Positions 37,441-49,992 of a DNA stretch of 64,000 bases are shown here, piece by piece (within the stretch, counting starts at the first letter, position 1; each line of letters starts with the position of its first letter). A program made the position numbers and the translations under genes. The notes beneath the pieces are model-generated. The model did not search any database. It was not told the origin of the DNA and was given only the letters and a program-made list of their open reading frames with translations. Where the stretch lies: positions 5,392,001-5,456,000 of the forward strand of contig NC_135010.1 in assembly GCF_051020985.1 (NCBI RefSeq). Direction: 5' to 3'. This DNA comes from Nomia melanderi. Its lineage: Eukaryota > Arthropoda > Insecta > Hymenoptera > Halictidae.

Positions 37441-38115
37441 TTTAACCCTTTGCGCTCGAGAGCTAACTCTTAGTCAGCACTTGATTTGATATAACAAAAT
37501 TGTAAAGTCTCCTATATAATATTAACCCCTTGCTATACAAGGACAGGTGAGACTAGCGACAAAGATTTCTAGATTATTCCAATAAAAATCATTGTTCATT
37601 ATCCGTTGATAAAAACAGAAGTCTATTTTGCTATTACCGATTTATCATTTTCAATGAATGTTTTTCCCAATTGTTGATAATAAAATGTTGTGCGAGTTTA
37701 GTAACGAAAGTAAATAATACGTTAAAGCGTTAAGCTTCGCACGATGCATCTATATGTGAAATATTGAAATGAAACAGCTTTGATTCTTAATTCAGGTATT
37801 TTTTCCCATTAGTAAGTGCCAAGAAGGTCTAGATAAAAGTGTCTATATCTTATCGAGAAGTGTTGAAAATTTCTAACAAACGACTTTTGAGTACAAATGG
37901 TTAATGTTCTTGAGATTCACAGAAAAGATTGATCACAATATCGCAAACCCTTTATGGAAACTCGTTAAACATGAATTTATACAGATTCAGATTTTTAAAT
38001 GTCTAAATTATTTGTTAGATGAAGCCTTTAATTATTTATTGAATTAAAGTATTTATTTTTTTAATCAAAGATTCTGTTGGATGAAAAATGGAATTGATAC
38101 ATGTCTTTAAAATCT
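37441..38115 (+). repeat. Cluster of TTAA MITE fragments and dispersed repeat copy 2
   Basis: TTAACCCTTTGCGCTCGAGA at 37441 and TTAACCCCTTGCTATACAAG near 37,525 are ends of two MITE families. About 37,830-38,115 is the second copy of the repeat at 29390-29700. The cluster separates the GC island from the OBP-like gene pair. Confidence 0.5.
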
Positions 38116-39240
38116 AGAAACCTTTAGTTCTAAGACTTTAGATACTGAAATGTGTTAATGTTTAAATATTCCTACCCTGTATTCATAGTCGAAGTTGCAA
38201 TTATCGGTGAGAAGAATTACTTCAAAATACCCGCAGGCTATAATTTAAAACCACACCACAACGGCTTTTCATAAATCAAATTCATGTATTCCCGATTTCT
38301 TTCCAATTACATTGAATCTGCTGATTTGTATCTTTTCAAGAAGAGATCCTTGGTGGTTAACCATTAGTATCATATGTTCAATTTATTACCGATAACAATG
38401 GAACAATGCAGTCTATTAAACACTTGACATTTATCTTTTTCCTTGTATTCACAGTGTATATTGGTTACAATCGTGACGATTGTTTCATTCCTCGTAACAT
38501 ATTTAGCGAATTTCATGCGTTTAAAATAAATTCAAATGAATGGAATCTATTAAAATAGATAACTTGATAATCTGTGAAATTGATATTGCTAATTTATCAA
38601 ATTGACAAAATTAGTAACGAGAGAAAGATTTAATTTATATTACAAATTTTTTTATTGAAAGTTTGTGAGAATTAATCTACAAAATTTGAAACTAGCATAA
38701 AATCTGTGATGTGTTAATATATACATAAATCGAATCATTAATAATTTGCTAAATTCACGTACTTTATATTTTGAACAAATTTGCATCTTACATATCAACA
38801 ATGCCTAACCCAGTTGCGATTTAAAATATGTAGAACATCGTGAAAACGTTTTGAGCAAAAGCCTTTAAATAACAAAAAAAAAAACTAATTTATTGAATTA
38901 GTAAAAGATTATATTTCATACATGACTAAATATTTAGTTAAAAGTAAAAACAATGAAAGTCAAAGCAACTGACTTCTAAAATTGATATTATATTATTTTA
39001 AAAGAAAAAGGTAGCATATGAAACACAATATTTAATAGTTTGTATAAATTTAAGAAGCTATTAATAAAGAAGGAAATGTCAGAAAATTTAATAACGTTCC
39101 TATTTTTAATCCACCGGAACAATGTACGAAATAAAACTTTCTTTAAGTTTCCCAAATTTATTTTTTAAATTATTTTCCACAAACATCCGGGATTTGGTAA
39201 TACTTTTCTGTGTAATATAATCTTCTCCCAAGAATCATAG

Positions 39241-41725
39241 ATGCTGAAATACTTCATAGAAATCGGATGTATTTTCGTTTGCGCGGACATAATTGTGTCC
39301 GTTGCTCCCACGACAATCTGTCGTTCAATAAACCGCCAGGTGAACGCCATTTGTCCTTGCAAAATCTTTGTAGAACTGTTGAGAACTTGTAATTTTTTTG
39401 TGATTTCAGGGTAACGAGAATTCGGTCGAAAGACGAGCTATTAATCAGACAGAGATATCAGAATTCCCAAGATTCAATAACAGTACGTCGTTGAAGATGT
39501 TGGACGACATCACGGCGAAAGTGTGGAAAGTATTGCCAATCGTTGAAATTCCACAAACCTGGGTACTCGAGTACTGCATGAAGTACACGGAAATATCTGA
39601 GCAGATAGAAAAAGCCAGTATGCAATGCCAATATGGTAGCACTGACTGGGATTGCACATTTATCGAATTGGTAATGAATAATAAAAGTAATTGTATTTTA
39701 CCACAAAGTAATAAAAATTGGCAATGAATAGTAAAAGTAATTGTATTCCACCATAAAGTAATAAACATTGGCAGTGGATATTAAAAATAATTATATTCTA
39801 TCATAAAGTAATCAAAATTGATAATGAACAATAAAAATAATTGTATTCCACCACAAAATAATAAAAAGTGGAAATTAATAATAAAAATAATTATAAAATG
39901 GTCGATACTGTAGCTGCAAATACTTGCATGTGGTACTTACACAATTCAGGAAGAAGATTCGTTATTATATAATGAAGGAAAGGGTAATTTTTGGCACTTA
40001 CACTACATCAACTATAATTTTTGGAATTAAAACAATTTATCTTGGCAACGGAATACGAAAAATAAAATTAAAAAGGGTTGACACAGGCAATTGGAACAAA
40101 AAGAAGGAAGTAGGTATTCAGACGCATGAACTATGATGATATTTTAACGACACATATATCTCCATAATAATGTGAACAATAATAACCGATTTCAACAGAA
40201 CTGTTGAAGGAGTTTGGATTCCTTTGCAATCTGATTATCTTACATTAAACTGGTTTAAAAATCAAAATAAAATTCATTCTGACAAAATAATACACGTAAT
40301 AATAAATTTCTTGAGTTAAATGTCCATAAAATAATTATGAAAAATCAAGATACTGAATGTTTAACTTTTGTTCCAATTGAAACGTTAAAATTAATTAGAA
40401 CAGCGCAAAATAAATTAATAAGAGAAACAATCATCATAAAAAAAAGTTCTATGTTTAATAAAATAATAAATACTAAATTACATTTCGAAAATTACTTACT
40501 CAAATTAATTTTCATTAAATAATTAATTACTTACTTAATTACTTACTCAAATTAAAAAATTTAAAAATACTTTCACTAATTTTATTTTTTTCACAATAAT
40601 GAGCCAGGGAGGAGGACGAGACGATTTTAACATGGGAAAAATTGTCACCTCGTTTCACGAAATCTCGGATCAAAGTTTAAGGTCGAAGCTGCTTCGAGGT
40701 GCCGGAATTTGTGCGAAGTTATGGCAAAAATATAAAAACGTTCAAAAGCAAAGGCTAATCCTAATGCGATTAATTGTACATGTGAGCTGATTGATAAACG
40801 CCAAAGAATAATTCGAATAAATATTGTACAAATAAGAGCAATTCAATATTCACTGAAACCATGTTTACTTTCTAAGGCAAACAACAGAAAGAAAAGACAT
40901 TTGAAAAAGAATCAACGTTCACGAGGTTCGAAGAGTAACTGGAAAAAATCAAAGAAAAAGAAAAAGAAGAATCAATTTAAAGAATTGAAAAAAAAGAGAT
41001 TAATTGCCAAAGAGGAGAAAGAGATACGACGATCGTTGATAAGCAAAATTAAAGATCTCGAAAATAAAAGTAACTAATAAGTACTATTATTGAAAAAAAC
41101 AAAAATAGAAACACAAATTTCAAATATTAATCGAAAAACTCTTTTCTTTTTTAATTCATCATTAAAAATTAAATTATTGTTTTTCTGAGGTTTTATAGTT
41201 AAAATATTTCATGTTGATCTTAATACAATTATTTTGCTGGTTAATACTTTGCAATTGTAAAATCACTGTAATTATTAATTCTTAATTTGTATAAATCTTA
41301 TCTTAAAACTGATTCGTGATTTTTATATATTTTACGTTAAAATTGATTCTTAATTTTTATATATTTCATTTTAAAATGAATTCTTAATTTTATATATTTT
41401 TATAATTATTTGATAGAACTTAAACTTGTTTGTACATCAAACAAAATTCTAATTGATTTCAATGGTAGAACGTATCTAATTTTTGCACTAATTCTACGCT
41501 ATGAATATTAATTTTACAGAGCGTTTGAATCCTGAAGAGAAAAAAGAACTCAATCGATTACATTTAACGGTGACGACGAAACCTAAGCACAATTTAGAAG
41601 AATATCCTTTAACGAAAGAACGCGCGGAGTTATCTCGACTCCAAGAAGTCGGATTATGCTTATCACGAGAATCTGCTAAAGCTTGCGAATCCGTTGTTCT
41701 CGATGCTGTTCACAAACTGATATGA
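39241..41725 (+). CDS. Secreted six-cysteine OBP-like protein A with lysine-rich insertion, 5 exons
   Basis: Unnamed secreted protein, 310 residues. Exons: 39241-39339, 39410-39670, 40608-40781, 40877-41069 and 41520-41725, with phases 0,0,0,1. Donors are CAG/GTGAAC, TTG/GTAATG, CAT/GTGAGC and AAA/GTAACT. Exon 1 encodes a hydrophobic signal peptide. Cysteines at 89, 106, 115, 155, 289 and 298 give spacings 16, 8, 39, 133 and 8. The 39 between C3 and C4 and the 8 between C5 and C6 fit insect odorant-binding proteins (PBP/GOBP); C1-C2 and C2-C3 do not. The C4-C5 stretch carries a strongly basic block (exon 4, about 179-243) with runs of K. Sequons NST and NQT are present. The neighbour at 42364 is a paralogue with the same cysteine order. 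OBP fold is inference; ligand unknown. Exon 3's end is the least certain border. Confidence 0.7.
39671..39900 (+). repeat. 50-bp minisatellite, ~4.6 copies, starting at a splice donor
   Basis: Unit boundaries at 39671, 39721, 39771, 39821 and 39871. Each unit reads about GTAATGAATAATAAAAGTAA followed by TTGTATTCCACCACAAAGTA and ATAAAAATTG, with a few changes. The first unit begins exactly at the GT of the exon 2 donor of OBP-like gene A, so the whole array is intronic. Confidence 0.9.
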
Positions 41726-42363
41726 GAGAATCGTAAATTGAAGCCATAAATTTCAAAACAGCACAAGTCAACCCATTAACATTTCGAGAAAATCAATTTT
41801 TTTTCATCTTTGTTCATTCATTCATCATCTATTTTATTGATTCTTGCTGCAAACATTAGCTACACGTACATATTTATTACGTGTAAATTTTTAATATTAT
41901 CAAATAAGTCTGAGTAAGCTGAAAACGGTTAAATCAATGACTGACATGGATAACGTTTAAAAGTGAACTTGTGCTGTTCTGGAACTCATTTCAATTTCAA
42001 GTACAACGTGAACTGTCTCACAAATTTTTATTTCGTTCTATTCCAATTTCATTCTGATGACAATAAAAGAACGAATAACAACAAAATTCCAGACTTGATA
42101 AATATGTGTATATGATAAAAATATTGTGCAGTTCTCAATGATAATGTGCAAATAAAATCCTAGAACGTAAAGTCAGTTGTATTCGTGTCTTTGAATATTC
42201 TCACGGTTGTAAATATTACCACTGTATCGGTTTCATCGTGTCGCGTGTGTTTTCTTGACAAGCTTCGTTGCTTTCATATTACAATTAGTCGTGCCAGAGG
42301 AATATCAATAAATCAAGCAATTTCATGAATAAAATTTTATAAAGTATTTGAACTAGTTCTATA

Positions 42364-43562
42364 ATGATCGTCTCCGCGCGAGGTACGAATATAGTTTACA
42401 TTTGAATAGTTTTATGAAAATTGAAAATCTAATATTAACGCAGGTTTCCTGATAATGTTATCAGTAAGTGGTATTTTTGAAATTGTAAGTGGACTTGTTG
42501 AGTACAATAACGCAAACATTGACATTGATAAATCAGACAAGAGTCTAGTCGAAGCTTATCCTATACTTGTACCGCCAAATATGGTAAATATAATACTCGG
42601 TACCATTAAATCTTTAAAGCATGGTATTACTTTTTATTATTTTTTTCGTAGAATATTTATAAGGCAATTACATTGCAATGTACTCATAATATATATTTAT
42701 CTACAACAAACACGTGAAAACTTTAGTTGCTGGAAGTATTATTCATTAAAAAGATAGAAAAATATATTTTTTTTATTAAAGATTTTGAGGCTTTCAATAG
42801 GCATCGTATGATTCTCACCTTGGATATTAGATGCAAACCTTGAAAAAATTATTTCAACGATCTGTTGACACTACGAAAAATAATATGCTGATATTGACCG
42901 TGTCAACTATGATATTACATATATAAAATCGACTGTAATGTTAGCAAAACGTTGAAATAGACACAACTTACAATTGATAGCTTCAAGGACAATAATTATG
43001 TATTTCTATTTTACTTAAATAAATTGAAATATACAAATATCACAGCTAGACCGAATTATTTGAGAAATATTTTCTTTCCGTTAATGAAAATATTTTTTTT
43101 ATTTCTATAAATTATTATCGCAATAATCGCTGGTGCAGATAATCCAGATTTGCTTGAAAGACACTTTGCTCCTTGAGAGATTGCTAGCGAGCGTTAACGA
43201 TTGCGACAGTTATCCTTGTATGTTCTCGAAAATAATCGAGGACGAGTCAATGGAATTCGTCTCTAGTGTAATACGAAACGATACAATGGGTAATGCTAAC
43301 GAGGAGTTTAGGCAGGCCGTACAGGATTGTGCAATGTGGTGGAAGTTGTTCAAACGATTTAACAAGAACGCGAATTCACGCTATGAGCTGGGAAAATGTT
43401 TGTTCCAAACGGTTTCAACAGTAAGCGACGTTGTAGACTATTTCTAAAAATGGTCAGAATTATAGAATCTTCCTCGTAAAAATCTTAATTCATTTTCAGA
43501 AATGTAGGGAAGCGGTTTTAGATAAAATAAGATCTTTATTGCATCCTATCAAAGAAAGATAA
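42364..43562 (+). CDS. Secreted six-cysteine OBP-like protein B, 4 exons
   Basis: Unnamed secreted protein, 167 residues, paralogue of gene A about 640 bp upstream. Exons: 42364-42382, 42444-42583, 43139-43420 and 43500-43562, with phases 1,0,0 and GT-AG introns of 61, 555 and 79 bases. Residues 8-22 (FLIMLSVSGIFEIVS) form the hydrophobic core of a signal peptide. Cysteines at 58, 75, 80, 117, 140 and 149 give spacings 16, 4, 36, 22 and 8. The C1-C2 spacing (16) and C5-C6 spacing (8) equal those in gene A. Both have a P-I-(V/L)-x-x-P motif just before C1, and both end shortly after C6. The length fits an odorant-binding protein. The first 19-base exon is inferred from phase and the hydrophobic continuation; an ATG at 42455 inside exon 2 is the alternative start. 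Confidence 0.7.
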
Positions 43563-43948
43563 ACCTGTCGTTTAAAAAAGTGTAGATTAAAAGTAACAAA
43601 TTGAAGATAGAATAAGTAACATTATTATATAAGAACTATGTTTAATAAAGGACAATGTCAAGGTTTTTTATATTTCTATACAAAATGGCATAATCCATAT
43701 GCTCAATGTAATCATTTTCTTTTCTCATTTGTGACAAGAAGCAATCACAACAATATAATACTGCATAGTACTATTTCTATCAGTCCAGATATGCATTTTA
43801 TTAACAATAACTCTAATAACAATATAAAAATAGTTTCATTTGAAAATAAAAATAAACAATAAAAAATTATGTAGAGTTCATTAAAAGTTTTTGGAACTAC
43901 ACTTTAGCTGGGTACAACAATTACAGTTTCAACTAGGACTTTGTGACT

Positions 43949-46610
43949 TTATGATGTCTCTTCATTCTGAGGTTGTACATTTGTAAGATCCTTATTCTTT
44001 GTCCACATGTTGAATTCTTTACCCTTCTTAAAATATTGAGCAATGTTAAAAATACCTATTATTGTGTACAACATTGCTATCACAATGAAATAACCACCAT
44101 AGGTGAAGTACTAGAAAAAAAAGATTATTTTCAAATTATACAGATAAATTTAACTAGTTAGTAGAGCTTGCAGCAAACAACTAATTTGAAAAAAGGTAAA
44201 GTAAAATTTTTAAATAATTTTAATAATTTAAAGAATTGACATAAAAAACCATAAAGATTATTTTATATTCTCTTATTTAAAAATGCATTTTTACTTTTAT
44301 TTCTATTATATTTTTGTTAATAATGTAAATCAATCTAAATCGATTAGTAAATAAATCTAAATCCAGAAAAGATAATTTCGAAATTTACAAAATACTAACC
44401 AACAAAGAATGTAAGTATATGTAAGATAAATAAAAAATATTCGTGCATTACATGTAAAATTATAAAAATTTCTATATAATTTTCTTAATCAGATAAGTTC
44501 GTATAATTGAAAAATATTTTGTGTATACTACATGTGCGGTTTCAACTGAATTTTAGATTCCAATCTTACCTGAGATCTCAGACTTAATCCTAAGCTTCCA
44601 TTCACTACAATAGCTGTTAATACAGTTTGTAATAACAGTGCAAAAAAAGTATTCACACCAAATATTAAACCATAACTGTTCTCTGATATACACTTTGCAA
44701 CTTCAAAACTGTAAATTAGTAGATTAAAAAATTACTATATAATACAGGAAAAGAAATTTTGTAAAAGATTATTTGACAAGTACCTTGCAACAGTGTGCAT
44801 TGTATGATAAATAATTCCAAATACTATATAATAGCCATATAACAGCCAAATACTGTAGCTATATGAGGCGGCTAATAATAAAATACCTTCCATAAATGAC
44901 ATAATTGATACTACTATATCCCCTATTAAGGACCAATTAAATGGCATTTTTCCAATACAAAATACTGTTATTGTACCTATTTACAAAAGTAGAAAGACAT
45001 ATTTATACTCTTATAATATAATATTTTCTCTAATGAAAGTTTCAACTATACTAAACACAAATCTTCATAATTTATAAATTGAGAAATTAAAGATGAAGTA
45101 AAATCCAACTAATCACTATTATTGATTAAGCATCATTTTGATTATATATATCTTATCTACTACTGATGTAATTCTAGGAATGGAACTTTAATAATTTGAA
45201 AAATCTTCAATGAAAAATTGAATTATGTTTCAATACAATAAAATATAATAATTGTTTGCTCACCTATGATTGTATAAAGGGAATCAACAGCTCCATTATA
45301 GATCTTATCATCATGAGAAACTGCAGTTTGCCAAAGTAACTGTATGTAACTAACAACTTGCAAATATCCACAAGTTGAGAAAGCCCACCACAGTGACCAC
45401 TTTACTACATGTTTATTTGAATAAGCTTCTAAAAAATCTCTCCATAAAAAAATATAAGCTTGTCTTATTTTATGTAATATCGAAACCTTTGTATTGAAAG
45501 AAACATGTTCAATATGCTGCTCGGATATATATGGTGCTACAGTTAAATTTTGATGTGATACTGTTTCATTACTTATTTCAGAAACAGAATTTTCATTATT
45601 TCTATGAAAATAAATGGACTTCCCAACAGAAGGTAAAAAGAAAGCCCATAATGTAGCAACTGCGATGGCTGGAAAATAGAATTTATTTGATACTTAATAT
45701 AATGTAACAGCTAGCTATTGTTACTACTTAAAAATGTTAGATGTATAAAAGTAAATACCTGATGTAGTAAGATAATTTAATTGATGATAATTTAATAGAT
45801 TTAAAGAAACTGTTAATTGTGCGATAATACCAGACATACAACGACCGATTAAAGAAGCTGCTTTTGTGTGGCTTGTTACTTCTTGATAATGCTTTTTGTC
45901 AACTTTGGCATAAATATAAGTGTAATACGCTATTTCAGTCGAAAGGAATAAGCCGTAAAAAAATTCCACAATTTGCATAGACAAGAGATCCTTCCCAAGT
46001 GTGATTAGTAGAAAAGTAGTGACACCAGATAAACCGCATAAAATTATAACAGGCTTATATCGTACGAAGTCTGTTATTAAAAATACAATAATCAAAGTTG
46101 CAAAGTAAGAATACGTAGAGATAGGAAAAATTTCTTGATTAACCTGGAAAATTTGTTACATTTTCGTAAATACTTTATTAGATATAAACATGGTACATGA
46201 ACATTGTACATGATATGTCAAAGCGAAAGGGTGTTTTAATTATATATAATACATAATAAGCTAATTAAACCTATGTATTATAAAAAAAACTAAAACTTGT
46301 AACGTTATTAGTTAAAGAGATTTCACTATGTTTATGATACAAAAACATACTATATCTTTGAATAAGATAAATTGACATTTACTTTACTGGGTCATGGTTG
46401 TTTTTAAAACATTACGTTAGAAACGAGTAAGTACTTAAAACTTTTCCTAGTTTAATAAATACTACAAACAATACCGAGCATACTCACTTGAACATCTGTA
46501 AAATTTTTCCATGGGCCGGTTAAATAATCAGTGACAAAAGATTCAGAAGGTCTAAACTCTTTGAAACAACCGAATACGCATAAAATACATGAGATTATAA
46601 TCCACTTCAT
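43949..46610 (-). CDS. SLC19-family thiamine/folate transporter, 6 exons
   Basis: Plasma-membrane vitamin carrier of the reduced-folate/thiamine family (SLC19A1-3), 468 residues. Exons (minus): 46610-46488, 46143-45759, 45668-45264, 44976-44784, 44708-44570 and 44110-43949, phases 0,1,1,2,0, all GT-AG. The family signature after TM1, FRPSESFVTDYLTGP (residues 20-34), is present. Other family-typical segments are KWSLWWAFSTCGYLQ, the VDSLYTIIG exon end, and SYGLIFGVNTFFALLLQT in exon 5. The protein is hydrophobic throughout, consistent with 12 helices, with a polar central loop in exon 3. Length is usual for the family. Family membership is clear; thiamine rather than folate as substrate is inferred because insect members group with SLC19A2/A3. 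Converges tail to tail with OBP-like gene B (387 bp apart). Confidence 0.93.
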
Positions 46611-47995
46611 GTTAATACCCTACGTTATTCTTCTTCTGTTAGTCTTCATCCTTAGATCATTGGAACATTCTTTAAATCATACCTAAGTGCCACTTAGTGA
46701 ACTAGTGGCCGCGGATCACACGGTCTCCGTTCCCCTCCTAATGAACCATCCCCACCACACTCACTTGATTTTACGCTGCGCTGCTAATAATGTAGCACCT
46801 AAGTACTCATCTTAACATATTTATGTATGTGAAATAGCGATTAACGTGTTAATGATATTGGTATTACTAAAGTAATGAGACCAATGCAACAACGAGGGAA
46901 ATGTTCCCCAGATCTGCACTGCATTATTAAAACTACAAAAATAATGAAGATGTAATTGCATGTTTTGAAGTTTGTATCATGTCAAAATTTTGTGTAATTT
47001 TTTTAACATAATTAGCTATTTTTAAGTTATACACAGCACATTTAGTAATTGTACTCTACATAGGCAAAATCTGTTTATCGTGTGCTTCTTTCAACTACGC
47101 GAAAAAATATTTGATATAATTATGTTCTTAATATTTCTCATCACCTTTATTTTTACGTTATTATAGTTTTAAATATCTCCTACACGAGCACTTTTTTATT
47201 TTTCAAAAGTCAATTTTTAATACACAAATACTTATGTAAATATGAAAGATGTATTCCACGAATATAGCTACAGAACTTGAAAATATCAATTGCACACATC
47301 GACGTCAACATGATGTGTGGTTGCACAACTTTGGGATAAAAATGCACCAGATCACATGTATTTCTTGTGACGAACGTCTATATGAGTACCAACTTCATAA
47401 TATTAAAATTTCCTTGATTTAAGTTCTTTATTTTATCATTTTAATCAATTGTTAACTTGCCTCATATCCTTTTGAAGATCTTTTATAATTTGAATTGTAA
47501 TTATTAAATTATATTATTAATTATGAATTTGTAATGTATTTTAGTACAAATATTCTAGGAAATTATTTTGGTTAGATGTGTCCATGTCACATGTTGTAAT
47601 AATGTATGCAACGTTGCACATACAGCGATCATTTTTTACGGATTTTTTCTTCCTATAATAAAACAATATAAAAACAAAATTTGTAACATTGTTTTCTTTA
47701 CATTTACATATATATGTTAAAAGTCAGATTGAGTTAATATGTACTTTCATACAATTCTGTATATAGAATACATAAATACATAAAATTGACTGGATACATT
47801 CATAGCATGAACTATTCTCAAAAGTCGTCTATGATTCACGGTCCAATTTTAAATGTTGTCATTCAAAAATAAGATTTGATTACAATACAGTTTCGTCTGA
47901 ACTGATTTCAAATTACATGGAAAATATTATTTTAAATAAAAGATTTTAGTGGACAAGTTGAATGTTGTCATTACTGTATAATGTGATCTATTGAA
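46611..47995. promoter_or_regulatory. Divergent intergenic region between the transporter and TMEM43
   Basis: About 1.4 kb between two start codons facing away from each other. A GC-rich patch at 46,690-46,790 is the likely promoter or 5' untranslated region of the transporter. On the minus strand it holds a possible 5' UTR donor (CAA/GTGAGTGTGG near 46,766) and acceptor (CGTAG near 46,622). The rest is AT-rich with no gene. Confidence 0.35.
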
Positions 47996-49711
47996 ATGTA
48001 TCGCGCAAATGTAAGCACAGAAATTGCTTCAGCATTCGAATAGATATGTACTTATTTCTGAATGCATCTTAATGAGTTTTATGTAATGTAGGCTATATTA
48101 TATCACATTTAATTATATACAAATTATGTATTTTACATTTTATTTAATAGATAACAATACTTTCACTAGTAAACAATCGCACAGTGTTCTAAAATAAAAA
48201 TTTACGTTTTACTTTAGCAAAATGGACAACCTCAAAGGGTAAATGCCGAGCCACTTCATCAAAATAGAGTCAACGAAAGACAGCCTGCACCTGTGAATAT
48301 TCCAATGACAGTCTACGAGCAATTTAGAGAATCGTGGCTTACTGCTATCATTGGGCTCATTATGTTTGCAACTGGCATGTGTCTTTTATTTTGGAATGAG
48401 GTTTGTATATGCCTTTTTCTTTTATTATATGAAAATATTTATATTATAAATTTATATAAATGTATATTTATTATAGGGAAGAGCAGTGAAAGTAGCACAT
48501 TCTTTAGATGAAGCTTTGCGTAATGTAGCAGTACTTCCAAATACAATAAAATTATTACCTGAATACGAAGGTCGTTTAATACATTTATCGGGTCCTTTAA
48601 AAATATCAGAACCATTAACTGAACCTGACTATGGAGTAATTGTATCAAGTGTAAAATTAAAGCGAAGAGTCCAAATGTACCAGTGGGTTGAAATAGAAGA
48701 AGAACGAAGGTAATATTTAGAGGTTTAAATAAAAAGATAATTTATTATGTTATCTATTATATTTTCTGCATTAATAAGGGTAATTCTTATACATCAGTTT
48801 TGGCGAAGTAACAGAAGAACAAAAGCATTATTATTATACAACAGAATGGAAAGATAAACTGATTGATTCTGATCAATTTTATATTAGACCTGGTCATACA
48901 AATCCAAAAGAAATACCTATTAAAAGTCAAATACAAATTGCAGATGAAGTTAGAATTGGTGCATTTATTCTTGGAACTGAATTAAAAAAAAAGTTCAATG
49001 ACTTTATAGAAGTTACCAGTGATGAAAGACCAGAACGTAAAGATATTAAAATGCATTCTGGTTTATATTATCATAGTTCCGATTTATGGAATCCTCAGGT
49101 ATAAGTTTTATGTTGTTAAATGAATAACAAGTTTTAAAGTTAATAATTCTATTTATAGGTGGGAGATATACGTATACAATTCTCCTATGCAGGAAAAGCA
49201 GGAGAAATTTTTTCCATAGTTGGTATGTTACAAAAGGGAACTATTGTACCATACGTTACATCACACGGTGAAGAAATTTTACTTCAGAGAAAACACAAAA
49301 TGACAGTAGATCAAATGTTTCATTTAGAACATGTACACAATTATTGGCGTACTTGGAGTATTAGGTAATTTATTAATTATCATTTCTTTTTATGATATTT
49401 GTTATTACTAAACTAATTATTATTTCAGAGGTCTCGGCTGGTTAGTTTTGTTTTTAGCAGCAACATGTTTAGCAAACATATTACGAACAGTAATTTTGAA
49501 TTCTACATTCTTGTGCGGAATTATTGCAATTGAGTCTTTAACAATGTCTGTTTCTATGTCTATTAGTCTATTAGTAATAGGCTTTGCTTGGGTATGGTAC
49601 AGACCAGTGATAGGCCTTTGTTTAGCATTAGCATCAATTTTACCTTTTATTTATTCAACTCTAACATCGGCATCTCAAACACAACAACGTGACAACTACA
49701 GGAGATTATAA
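47996..49711 (+). CDS. TMEM43: TMEM43/LUMA homologue, 6 exons
   Basis: Inner-nuclear/ER membrane protein of the TMEM43 (LUMA) family, 406 residues, close to the human ~400. In humans it interacts with lamins and emerin and is linked to cardiomyopathy. Exons: 47996-48010, 48218-48400, 48477-48709, 48798-49098, 49159-49364 and 49429-49711, phases 0,0,2,0,2. The first exon has only five codons (MYRAN), chosen because it has a perfect donor (AAT/GTAAGC), the right phase and a human-like short N-terminus. One membrane segment lies at about 46-64. A large luminal domain follows, with family motifs YEGRLIHLSGPL, DYGVIVSSVKLKR, MYQWVE and YYTTEW. Three more helices occupy about 316-395. The tail is basic and polar. 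Confidence 0.94.
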
Positions 49712-49992
49712 ACATTAATTAAAAGATGACATCTAATTTGTGTAAATATAATATTTATAAACATTTTCTATTCTAGTCATATGTATTTATTTTAACTAAT
49801 TTTACAGAAAGTACAAATCCTAACAAAATATTATATGTTATCAATTGTATTATTCACGTATCAAAGTCACATATTAAAAGATTTCAATGAAATATGAAAC
49901 ATATACTATTTTGTAAATATTAATTTTGTTAATTAAATTTTTTTAAATAATTTCAACGGAAATTTAGAAGATTCGCAAACGAGCTCAACTGC

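Larger units (their letters stand above)
18736..39240. other. Gene-poor region between the serpin and the OBP-like pair
   Basis: About 20 kb without a gene model I can assemble. It holds MITEs, tandem repeats, microsatellites and GC-rich islands listed separately, and three isolated exon-like segments (26640-26750 plus; exon ends at 30581 and 36896 minus). It may be the upstream regulatory or 5' untranslated territory of the serpin. Open frames here (up to 140 codons) lack recognisable domains and consistent splice partners. Confidence 0.5.

Noticed and set aside
37051..37473. 140-codon plus-strand frame as the first exon of OBP-like gene A
   Set aside because: It runs from a GC island into a MITE end, has no signal peptide, and a much better signal-peptide exon with correct phase exists at 39241-39339.
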